Translations under genes and position numbers: made by a program | Notes under the pieces: model-generated | The model's input: only the letters and a program-made list of their open reading frames with translations | Database searches by the model: none | What the model was told of the DNA's origin: nothing | Source: Madurella fahalii | Lineage: Eukaryota; Ascomycota; Sordariomycetes; Sordariales | NCBI GenBank assembly: GCA_029876055.1 | Contig: CM056879.1 | Span: 868,001 to 932,000 of the forward strand | Direction of reading: 5' to 3' | Length of the DNA: 64,000 bases | In this document: piece after piece, positions 1 to 9,405 of the stretch | How the letters are laid out: each line of letters begins with the position of its first letter | How positions within the stretch are numbered: position 1 is the stretch's first letter

Positions 1-243
1 CTCTTGAACAGGAAGGAAGTCCAGGATACGCCTGATCTAAAAGAGGCAGTGACACGCATGCAAGAGGATATGGCACAACATGTCGAGTGGGCAAAGACTC
101 ACCCGGCCGATGGCGATTTCAGTGTGTGGACCGGCGGCTGGGAAATACCGAGCAGATACCAGGCCACTATTGAAAGTAAGCTTCATCGCGGCGTAGATCC
201 GCAGGTCATTGCCAATGAGTTGGAGTACAGGGTGCCCAAGTAG
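1..243 (+). CDS. 3' end of an unrecognised protein-coding gene (partial)
   Basis: The frame is open from the first base and closes with TAG at 241-243, giving at least 80 residues of a C-terminus. No ATG is needed inside the window, so the gene starts off the left edge. The sequence is hydrophilic and helix-prone, with a stretch reading DFSVWTGGWEIP and an end in EYRVPK. I do not recognise a family. The minus-strand ORF over the same bases has no better claim. It is called as coding because the open frame meets the edge and the composition looks like a normal protein. Confidence 0.45.
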   Translation, partial: LLNRKEVQDTPDLKEAVTRMQEDMAQHVEWAKTHPADGDFSVWTGGWEIPSRYQATIESKLHRGVDPQVIANELEYRVPK

Positions 244-783
244 GGATTTGGTCGGCAAGGATTATCGGTTAGGTGCTCTGGGGTTGTTGGAAGGGTGACT
301 GATTCACGGACAATGAAGAATTGGCTGGGCGAGGGAGGCTAGATGGAGGTTCAGGTGCCTGAGACTAGATACAACCGCACTGCGCTCATATCTCCAGGTA
401 AAACGCCAAAACACAACTGCAAGGTACATACCGCGATATTGAACGGTTGCCGGGGTTTAGCTGATGTTTTCGATTACGACAACTGCGCAGCGATAGAGCG
501 CTGGTCTCTTTGAGAATGGCAGAATCTGCTGTGAGCACCTAGTGATCCTCAAGTGTGTCCGCCGTGGTACCGTTCTACACTCTATCCCCGCCTTAAGACA
601 CGGCAGATGTTCAAAGTGGAGGTAGTAACCAGAAAGGGAATGCAAGCCGCGCCATGCCCATAGGAGAACCACACCAGCCCCGCTCCACCGCCCAAGTTTC
701 AGAGCCAAGCCAATGTTCTCAACCTCATTCATCCTTGCTTGTTCTTCAACACCATCGCCAAAGGCACAGCACAGGGGTAGCAA
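244..783. other. Intergenic, no gene seen
   Basis: This holds the 3' flank of the edge gene and the promoter and leader of the dehydrogenase that starts at 784. A minus-strand ORF of 117 codons (457-810) overlaps that start and looks spurious. No repeat or RNA gene was seen. Confidence 0.5.
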
Positions 784-1788
784 ATGAATGCCATCTCCAC
801 CGTCTACCACGCCATCCGCGGCGGCGTCGCCTTCAACCCTGTCACTGACATCCCTCCGCTCAATGGCAAAGTAATCCTCGTAACAGGTGGCAACGCCGGC
901 CTAGGGAAGAGCGCCATTCAACAACTCGCCGCGCACTCCCCGGCGCGCATCTATCTCGCCTCGCGCGACGCCTCCCGCGCCCAGTCGGCCATCGCCGACA
1001 TCACGCGCGCGGTGCCCTCCGCGGGCAGCATCATCAAACCGCTCTCCCTAGATCTCACATCGTTCGCCTCCATCAAAGCAGCCGCCCAAGAGGTCCTGTC
1101 GGAGTCGTCGCGCCTGGACATCCTGATGCTAAACGCGGGCATCATGGCCACGCCGGCCGCCACCACACAAGAAGGCTACGAGATCCAGTTCGGCACCAAC
1201 CACGTGGGCCATGCCTTGCTGACCACGCTCCTGCTGCCGCTGCTCCTCAGGACCGCCAGCGCGCAGCTCCAGGAAGGCCAAGAGACCGGCGGGAGGCCAG
1301 ACGTGCGCGTCGTGGTGCTCACCTCCATGGCGCACCGCTTCACGGCCCCGGGCGGCATCGCCTTCTCCACCCTGAAGTCCGCCGGGCCGCAGAACCTCTA
1401 CTCGACGTGGGCGCGCTACGGCCAGAGCAAGCTCGCCAACATCCTCTTCGCCAAGGAACTCGCCCGGCGCTACCCCCAGCTCACCGTCGTGGCCGTGCAC
1501 CCGGGCGTCGTGAACACCAACCTCATGAGCCCCTTCTCGCAGCAGTACCTTGCCGCGCGCCTGGCGCTGCACGCAGCCGGGTGGATTCTGGCGACTCCCG
1601 ACCAGGCCGTGAGGCAGCAGCTTTGGGCGGCCACCGCGAAGGAGGGGATTGAGAGCGGGGAGTATTACCACCCTGTTGGCGTAGCCGGGTTCGCCAGTGC
1701 GTGGGCCAAGGATGAGGAGGTGGCGCGGAGGCTGTGGGAGTGGACTGAGAAGGAATTGGAGGGGCAGGTGGTTGAGGGCACGAATTGA
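784..1788 (+). CDS. Short-chain dehydrogenase/reductase (retinol-dehydrogenase / WWOX-like SDR)
   Basis: A single exon of 334 residues. The classical SDR hallmarks are all present: the nucleotide-binding TGGNAGLG at about residues 34-41, the NAG motif at 117-119, a catalytic-type Ser at 181 after VVVLT, and the active-site Y-x-x-x-K (YGQSK) at 212-216, followed by HPGVVNTNL. The fold is that of NAD(P)H-dependent oxidoreductases acting on alcohols, ketones or aldehydes. The layout with a long loop before the Tyr resembles fungal retinol-dehydrogenase-like and WW-domain-oxidoreductase-like SDRs. There is no signal peptide, so it is probably cytosolic or loosely membrane-associated. The substrate cannot be read from sequence. 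The ATG at 784 places the Rossmann motif at the usual distance from the N-terminus. Confidence 0.9.
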   Translation: MNAISTVYHAIRGGVAFNPVTDIPPLNGKVILVTGGNAGLGKSAIQQLAAHSPARIYLASRDASRAQSAIADITRAVPSAGSIIKPLSLDLTSFASIKAAAQEVLSESSRLDILMLNAGIMATPAATTQEGYEIQFGTNHVGHALLTTLLLPLLLRTASAQLQEGQETGGRPDVRVVVLTSMAHRFTAPGGIAFSTLKSAGPQNLYSTWARYGQSKLANILFAKELARRYPQLTVVAVHPGVVNTNLMSPFSQQYLAARLALHAAGWILATPDQAVRQQLWAATAKEGIESGEYYHPVGVAGFASAWAKDEEVARRLWEWTEKELEGQVVEGTN

Positions 1789-1971
1789 GAAAGGGCGTTG
1801 AGTTTGGGTGAGATGACATGTAAGATGCTGGGAGGGCGGAGTCGATGATACTGCTAAATGTACATACGTCACCGACTGCAAATGGGTTAATAATATGATG
1901 TATACTTCACTAACATTCCGTATGGCATTTACCATGGGGGACTGGTAAAAAGGACATGGAAAAGGGCGAAG

Positions 1972-1984
1972 AAAAAGTGCAAAA
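1972..1984 (-). terminator. Pol III T-run terminator of tRNA-Tyr
   Basis: On the minus strand a TTTT (1984-1981) lies seven bases after the tRNA end, followed by TTTTT (1976-1972). Together they fit a simple RNA polymerase III stop with a backup. Confidence 0.65.
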
Positions 1985-1990
1985 GATAAG

Positions 1991-2078
1991 TCCCCTCGAC
2001 CGGAATCGAGCCGGTGACCTTTCGGTATCAATAAATGCCTTTACAGCCGAACGTGATAGCCAACTACACCACAAGGGG
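1991..2078 (-). tRNA. tRNA-Tyr(GTA) with a 14-nt intron
   Basis: Read on the minus strand, the acceptor CCCCTTG (2078-2072) pairs with CGAGGGG near the 3' end, giving the C1-G72 pair typical of eukaryotic tRNA-Tyr, with A73 at 1991. The D-arm (GTGT..ATCAC), the anticodon stem TTCGG/CCGAA and the T-arm ACCGG-CTCGATT-CCGGT all fold. The anticodon GTA is at 2044-2042. A 14-nt intron (2040-2027) sits at the canonical place one base 3' of the anticodon; eukaryotic nuclear tRNA-Tyr genes normally carry an intron here. CCA is not encoded, as expected. Confidence 0.93.
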
Positions 2079-2403
2079 ATTTGGTTTGTTATAATTGGGA
2101 GCCGAAACAACAGTTGATTACGTTGCATCCAATGCCGCCCAAACCCCTGACCGTCAGCACCATGTTTGCCTGAACCATGTCCGCAAGCATCGGAACTCCG
2201 CCGAAGAATGCGACAGGTTCATAGGAAAATGCAGGCTGTGGGAGACCGACAAACACGGGCAGTCTGCCTTCGTGGCGCATCGGAGGATGCATCATGCCAT
2301 CGTTGAGTATCCAGCAGGTGCATCATGACTCCTCTGCTCCCTCGCGCCACAAGTGCCCTTTCGCCGGGGCAATCGCCGGGACAAGACGCGGCCCGCCGCT
2401 CTC
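2079..2403. other. Intergenic, no gene seen
   Basis: Upstream flank of the tRNA and 3' flank of the hydrolase gene. Only short ORFs on both strands, none supported. Confidence 0.4.
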
Positions 2404-3722
2404 TCACAGCTTCCAAACAACCTCCTTCAACCACCTCGCTAGCTCGGCCGTGTACGCGGCCGTCTTGCGCTCGGCGTCGTCCATCGCCTCCTTCCCGCCC
2501 ACAACGCTGCGTATGTGGACATTATCGAAGCCGTGCAGCACGTCCGGGACAAGCAGCCACTTGACGCCGCCGCCGCCGCCGCCGGCGGCCCACGTCTCCT
2601 CGAACGCGAACCGCTCGTCCCCGAGCTCCAACAACCCCGTCGCCACCCCTTCCCCTTCCCCCTCCTCCCTCCCACAAACCCGCCACCGCGCGTCCGCGCT
2701 CTCCCGATCCGGCACCACCCTCCCCCGCCTCGACAGCCGACACGCCAGCCGCCAGCTCTCGTGCGCAAGCATATCCAGCTCCGCCGCGACGAGGCACACA
2801 AACGGCGGCAGCGCCGCCGCCCCCGCTTCGCCAACCTCGCAGTGCGCTGGGCTGAGCAGCGGGTCGCGCAGGTCGTGGCCGTAGGGGATGTAGCCCCAGT
2901 CGAAGGCTGGGGCGAGCCGGGACAGGGGGTCTGTGAGGTCGCCGCGGGGCGGGGGGAGGAGGGCGGGCTTCCAGGGGCGGTTGCGGAGCTTGTCCGGGGG
3001 CGGGACGCTCAGGTCGAGGCAGCCGTAGACGCTGACGGCGGCGCGGGGGCGGTAGCGGTGGGCGCGGACGGCGGGCAGCTGGGAGACCGACAGGGCGAGG
3101 TTGCCGCCCGCGGAGAAGCCCAGGATGGCGGTGCGGCTGTGGTCGATGGGCAGCGAGTCGTCAGCGAGCGCCGAGAGGAGGAGCGCCTCGACGTCGCGCG
3201 GCGCCGCCGGGAAGGGCGCCGCGGGCGCTTTGGAGTAGTTGAGCGCGATAACTAGCACGTGGTGGGCGTCGGCGAAGGCGCGGTTCCACTCGTCGTCGTC
3301 GCGGCTGCAGCCGATGCAGAAGCCGCCGCCGTGGATGGTGAAGAGGGTGGGGAGCGTGGTGGGGGAGGTTTGGTCGTACGAGGAAGGGAAGAAGATGCTG
3401 GTGGCGTGGGGGGGTTGGCTTGGTTAGTTTTGGGGGGTGACATGGAAATGGCTGGACGGATGCCTCACCGGACGGGGAGGCCTGGCCGGCTCTCGTAAGC
3501 CTTGACGATGTTGGGGTGTCCCTCGGGTGGGGAGAAGTACTCCCTCCAGTCGCGCAGCCAGTGAATAGGGGCCAGCATGCCCTTGATGCCGTAGATATAG
3601 CTTGCGAGCGAGACCTTGGACAACAACGGGGGCACCTGTCGCTTCAGGGCGGCTCCGTCGTTCTGCCGCCCGCCATCGGTCGGGCCGTCATTGTGCGGCG
3701 GTTGTGAGCTCCCGCGCGCCAT
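2404..3722 (-). CDS. Alpha/beta hydrolase of the hormone-sensitive-lipase / esterase family
   Basis: Two exons, 3722-3469 and 3418-2404, give 422 residues. The 49-nt intron has donor GTGAGG, branch CTAAC and acceptor AAG, and joins the frames cleanly at an Arg codon. Exon 2 carries the oxyanion-hole motif HGGG at about 114-117, the nucleophile elbow GFSAGG with Ser near 187, a likely acid Asp near 300 (AELD) and a catalytic-type His near 380 (DVLHGF). This is the full set expected of the alpha/beta-hydrolase_3 (HSL-like) family, which hydrolyses carboxyl esters. No clear signal peptide is seen. A Gly-rich, low-complexity insert lies between the acid and the His. Large plus-strand ORFs over this gene are GC-rich shadows. 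The substrate is unknown. Confidence 0.87.
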
Positions 3723-4798
3723 CCGGGATCTCGACGCTCGATGCGCGGGTGGATAAAGCGGCCAGTAGTTCCCGGTAACGATAACGGCTAATAGCTATTG
3801 ACGGAGGTGAACTGCCCCTAGACACTACGATCGGACCTTGCGTGTTGGGCGGTAATGGCCAATTATCTGCGTTGCTGTCAGGTCAATCTGTGCAACAGCA
3901 GCAGTGTAGCTGGCGGGCATCGCGACAAGATTTGCAAATCCGAGAAAGCGAAACTCACCCTCAAGTAGACGGACACATAGAGAAACACCCAAAGGGCGTA
4001 GAAAGCTCGGGAGAGCATCTTGACAGCTTGCAGCTTCCCGCGGCGGCAGAGCGACGGCAACAGCGTGTCTTTACCCGGGGGACCAGGCGCCCGGGTCGGC
4101 AAGCCAGCGTCACGAGACAGGGAGCGCTTCTGACGAAGCCACGTTTGCTGGTCTGATGATGTGTCCTGGAAGTTGCAGGGCTGACCTGTCGTTGTCGAGA
4201 ATATTGTTGCACAAGACAGCGCAGCCAATGCTCCCTGTTTTGCGGTAATACCGATGTGTTAGAACGGTTTATCGAGGCCGACTGAACTGCACAAGTCGAT
4301 AAGTTGCCAAGGATCGCGGGGTTCCGTCCGGAGTGCCGGCCAAGAGCCTAGAACCCCACCGGTCTGCTTGTCGGGTGCCGGCTTTCCTGAGCCGCATTCA
4401 TCAGGCTTAGCAGTTGGCGCCATTTCGAGGTCAAAAACGTAAATGTGAGAAAGTTGGGCAAGGCAGAGCAGACCAGAGACGAAATTCACTCGACGAGGTA
4501 CGCCGGGCCAAGACTCGCTCATCTGACCCCGTGCCCGAAGGGGATGCATGCCAATCTTCTCCGCCGGGCCACCGTTTACCATGACAGCAAGCAAAGACAA
4601 TAAATACAAATAACTCAAGTACAAGTACATGCATGGCCCAAGCACCATGGCCCCCCTCCGCTCTCGTTCCCTCCAAGCAGAACACCACCATCCCATAACC
4701 GCATCGCCCCTTTGCCGTAGGATATCTCTCAACCCATCCCATCCTGTCGTAGACAAACATATGCAGTCATCACTCGACTCGTCACTTGCCGTTCCCCT
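3723..4798. other. Intergenic between the hydrolase and SAPS genes
   Basis: Holds the 5' flank of the hydrolase and the 3' flank of the SAPS gene. Minus-strand ORFs of 116 codons (3878-4228) and 165 codons (4259-4756) contain hydrophobic patches but no recognisable domain, and other frames compete with them. I do not call a gene. Confidence 0.4.
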
Positions 4799-7700
4799 CT
4801 AATGAACCCCGGCAGCCTTGTGCACAATAATCTCCTCGCCTCCGACTCCCGGCTCATCCTCATCCGGATCCTCAATGCTTGTCCTCCTCATCGCCTCTAC
4901 TGCTCGGTTAATCTTCTTCCCATCCTCGCTAAGCATAGCTTCTTCCTCGCTGGTCAGCTCAACTGGCTCCTCAGTAATCACCGCCGCAGAACCGGCTCCA
5001 GCCTCATCCCCGGCCCCCGTCTCCCCGCCCGCCTCTTCCTTCTTCTCCTTGGAGCCCCCAAATCCCGGGCTTGAGAACGGCCACAGGCTACTAAACGGAC
5101 TGACACTACTCTTGAGCGTCGAAGTAGGCGGGTGAACAGCCAGGGGCTTGACCAGGATCTTTTCCCTCGCGGGATCAATGCCCGAAACGAGCCCCCCACC
5201 GCGTCCCTCCGACCCAGGAGCAGCCGCCACCTCGGGCATGGCGAAATCTCCAAACTCCTCATCGTCGATGTCATCTTCCTCTTCCCTCCGCAGACCGCCC
5301 CCGTCAGAATCCTCGCTATCATCGTCCCTCCCGTCCCCAAACTTCTCCGTCTCCTGGTGGGCATCATCACTCGTCTTCCTCCTCGCACTGCGGACAACCC
5401 CTCTCCACCACGAACCCCGGTTCCATCCCCCCAGGTTCATCGTCATATCGTCGTTTCCGACCCCTCCCACGTTTGCGACGTCATCATCACTCCCAGACCC
5501 TTCCTCATCATCATCCTCGTCCTCATAGTCCGCAAACGGATTCGGGTTATTCCGCAGACGCTCGTTGGCCGTCATGCTAGGCAAGCTGAAGATGCCCGAT
5601 CCGGTGGCGTCGTCCGCTGATGCGTCGCTGCCTTCTTGCCCGCCGCCTCCATTGGCTGCCGCGGCGGCCGCAGCGTTGCGCTTATTCATGGCTAGGCGGG
5701 CGGCAAGCTGGAGGCGCGCGCGCGACGGGGGGATGTTGAGAGGCGGAGGCGGCGGAGGTGGAGGGGGAATCGAGGGCGGGTTTGCGGCGTTAGACGAGTT
5801 GGCGTTCAGCGGGTCGGTATAAGCTCGGAACTGTGGAGAATACCTGTTAGTTTGGTTGTGCCTGCGTGGAAGATAAGCAACCAAGGTAAGTGCGGAAGCA
5901 AAGTCGAGAGGAGATCACCACGACCCAGAGCGGGTGAATCTAAAGAGAACGAAACAGAGCTTGGGCAGCGGGTTCCCGGGGAAAAAAGAAGGAGCAGGCG
6001 GAATATGGCCAGACGGGCCGGGATCGTTGGTAAGATGGGCCCGACCAGAAGGCAGGACTTGGCCCCCCTGACAGGTAAGGAAACAAGAGGAAACCAGGAA
6101 ATATCCCGCCCCAACACCGAACAGCCGAGGAGAGACACAACTACTGAAAAGCCAAAGCCACCAGAAGGTGCTCGCTTGGCTATTATACCACGAAAGCATA
6201 CTGCCTAAGCAAGTAAGCGCTGTAGAATCCTGACACCCAGGGCCCTTGTCCGTGGTGCCAGTATCTTCTCTAAGCATGGACTCAGTCCATTGCCAGAACT
6301 CAAGCATGAGTCATGAGCTAGCTTGACAATTCCAGCGCCGCTCTGAACGGCGTTGGCATCGTCGTAAGCCGGGAACCAGACGCTATCGTCGTCCGAGCCC
6401 GACCCCTCGTCCGCGTCGTGGGGAAATGAAACATTACCAACCTCGTTATTGACATCCTCCTCGCTCTCTTGCTCCTCGTCTTCGTCTTCGTCACTAGAGC
6501 TTCCGAAGCCGCTCATAAGAGTTCCGCTGCTGAGCCCAAACGGCCCAACTCCGCTACTAGCAGAGCCCTCAGCCAGATCCGAGCCTCCGTTCAGCCCAGC
6601 ATCTGCGAGGGCACTCGAACCTCCCCCACCTCCTAGGCCAATTGAGCTCAGTCCGGAGAGGCCGACGCCCATGAGGCCCGATGCATTGGCGCGGTTGCTC
6701 ATAGCCACCTCTGGCCGGACCCCGCCGAGGATGGCATTGTCCCGCTCGCGCGTCTCGGCGAGTGCGCCGTCGACATAATTACTCCAATCTTGCGCCATCA
6801 CCTTCTCCAGCACAACCTCACTAAGAATCTCGGGAGGGTGGCGCTCAGTAAACTTGACAACTTCTTCGGCAATCAAGGTCAAATGACCCATGTATCCCTG
6901 GCGCGTCTTTTTCTCGGCCTGAGATTTCTCGCTGGCTAGTTGACCATTGATGATTTGGTTAGTGATGTCGGCCTTCTCGAAGAGGCTGACGGCAAGCATC
7001 GGATTGTAGCCTCGGTCCATTGGCCCGTTGAAAACTTGCTGTACGATGTCGTAGACGACGTTGTGAAGAAAATTGTTCCACGGGTACTTGAAGAAGAAGC
7101 TGAGAATGGTGGGGACGACACGATGCTCGACGAATTGCATCTTTAGGTAGTCTCCAACGACAGGTTTCGGATTGATAGGAGCGTCACCCGTCTCGCCGAT
7201 ATGAGCAATGACGATGGAGGCGTCCCCTGTTTCATCGGCGACTTGCGCACCCGAAGCCTCGGATTGCGCAGCGTCGGACCCCGACTCTCGGGCTTGTGTT
7301 GATACCTCGACCCCTTGAGCCGTAGCGGGTGGCACTCCAGATGACATCGCATCGGATTCTGCAGGCCTCTCGGGCTCCTCTCGCGACGCTACCGCGGCGG
7401 TTTGTCCTGAGAACAGGGGCGCCGGAGTATCCTCCGGGTGCGGGGACAGTTCTTCGCTTGGTGGCGGCTTATCTTCCACTGGATGGATTGGGTCTCGGCC
7501 CGCTTCAGGCAACTCGGGCTCGGGAACGGCTTGCCCCGGGGCCGGAATGTCTGCCTTCTCACCCTTGTGCGGCCCGTCGCCTCCGGGCTCTGACTGTGTG
7601 TGCTGCGGCTCTGGTTTCTCTAATTGGGGCGGCACTCTCGCGGCACCTTGGGTAGTTTCTTCGACTGCCGTATCCTTCTTGGAAGTATCGCCCTCCGTCT

Positions 7701-9405
7701 TGGCCGTTGCTTTCTTGGGAGAGAGGGGAGCCACCACCAGGTCAGCTTCCTCCAAAGGCTGCTGCTGGGTAGGTGGGTTTCCCCCAATCTCGCGGAGGTT
7801 GAGCCTTGGTGAGCTCAAAGGTTCGTCGACGAAGTCCTCGTCGTCCTTATCGATGAGCGACGACGTCGCCGGCGCGGGCGCATCAGGAAGCTCCAGGACA
7901 CCATGCGATGTTTCTTCGTCGGCAGCAGGAGACACCTCTTCGAAACCGTCGTCATCAGCAGATATGTTCATAACCTCCAGCTTCCGCCCTTCGTCCACAG
8001 TGGGCAGGCGTGAAACCCGCATTGTGAGATCTTCAACCGAGGACGGCACCTCCTCGCGAATGCTCACGGGCAGCAGCCGACCTTCTGCCCTCAGGCGGTG
8101 CCGTTGAGCATCACGGGCGGCAATGAAATCCTCGGCACCGACTTCATTGAGCAACGCCATATTACTGCAGTGTAAAAGCTCGGCCATGAGCTCGCAAGTC
8201 TTGAATCGGTCAAAGCCGAGCGGCTCTATCTTCTCCCCGAAAGTCGAGTCCAGGCGCTCTTTCTGAGCGGGCGCATTCATGATCAGGTTCATAAAGTCCG
8301 GAACGTGTTGAGCAAAGAGACGAAGAAGCGACCCTAGGTAAATGGGGTCGCGGCTTGAGGGGGCGGCAGCCGGGTCAACACCTTCGGGATCATAGTCAGA
8401 GTTGTTTTTCCGGATGACCTCGATCACAATCCCCACCCCGCAGGTCAACGAATTGCCGCCTCCAAGCATGAACTTGATGAGTTGTTCGACGCAGGGCCTC
8501 GATACTAGCTGGCGCGTGAGTTCGTTCGGACCGATACACGTCTGCTCGTTTTGCGACGCGTTGGCGGAGACCGTGATGATGGCCTTTATGAAATCGGCTG
8601 CGGAGGTCTGTGTCGACCAGCTGTGTGAGGGCCCGAGGAACGACACCAGGGTCGGCATGACGTCCTGCGTGTAGAGCCACTGTACAAAAACGCATGGTCA
8701 GTGGGTAGTCTCTCCAATCGGCCAAAGATGTCCACTTGCCTCAACGATGCCCTGCCCAGCTTCGGTGCGCTCGAGGCTGATGATCTTGAGCAGGAGATCC
8801 ATGATCATAGGGCAATCCACATGTCTCAAGATGTCCGCGACTGCGCCGTCTAGCGACTTGAGGAACTGCAACATCTCCTCCGTCTTTTTATCGAACAGGG
8901 ACTCGTTGACTTTTGTGAAGTAGCTCGCTTGAAGGGGGTCCAGAGGAGCCGGGCGCTTCAGGAACTGCCAGAAATCACCGAGCAGGTCTTTGCTTTCCAT
9001 CAGAGCTTCGTACATGGACCAATTATCCGAGGACAGAATCTCTGCGGCTACAAAGGCATATCGATTGCGCTTCTTCTCGCTGTCCTCTTGGCTGCCCGGG
9101 TCGGTCGCTCTCGAGCTGCTCCGTGACCTTGTAAACGGCAGCGCCAGGCCCTTGCCTTTCTCGTCCTCCTCATCTTCGTCGTCGTCGGCCGTGGCGACGG
9201 GCTCGAGCTTTGGGGCCACTACATATTTGAGCAGCTGTTCGAGTACCTGCGGTTCGCGAAGGTATTCGACAAGCTTTGCATTGTGTTGTTTCAGCTCTTG
9301 GACGAGGTCGCCTTCATCCAGGAGCTCTTCGAGTTGGAAATTGTCCTTCTCGAGGATCGTGTCGATGGTCGACGCGCTAGCGAGACCGCCGAATCTCCAG
9401 AACAT
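4799..9405 (-). CDS. SIT4-phosphatase-associated protein (SAPS / Ekc1-SAP190 family)
   Basis: The ATG at 9405 begins MFWRFGG, the family's usual start, followed by ILEKDNFQLEELLDEGDLVQELK. SAPS proteins (yeast Sap155/185/190, S. pombe Ekc1, animal PP6R) are regulatory subunits of the PP6/Sit4 phosphatase, acting in cell-cycle and nutrient signalling. Exon 1 is 9405-8740. The first intron (8739-8680, 60 nt) uses a GC donor (GAG|GCAAGT) and a TACAG acceptor, giving VE|WLYTQDV. Exon 2 runs from 8679 to about 6330 and includes a long Pro/Glu-rich insert, then a conserved-looking FKYPWNNFLHNVVYDIV block. Exon 3 is 5830-4799 (acceptor CACAG|TTC, branch CTAAC), an acidic, Pro-rich tail ending in TAG. 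The donor of the second intron is unresolved: in-phase GT choices are near 6345 (GTTCAG), 6328 (GTCAAG) and 6230 (GTCAGG). Without that splice the frame stops at 6205. About 1,350-1,380 residues in all. Confidence 0.85.

Noticed and set aside
1129..2031. 300-codon minus-strand ORF over the SDR gene
   Set aside because: Low-complexity Pro/Gly/Arg-rich antisense shadow of a GC-rich gene with complete SDR motifs on the plus strand; it also runs into the tRNA-Tyr region.
2515..3255. 246-codon plus-strand ORF over the alpha/beta hydrolase
   Set aside because: Antisense shadow; the minus strand carries HGGG, GFSAGG and a clean splice.
4259..4756. 165-codon minus-strand ORF downstream of the SAPS gene
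   Set aside because: Overlapping ORF in another frame, no family signal; more likely 3' flank.
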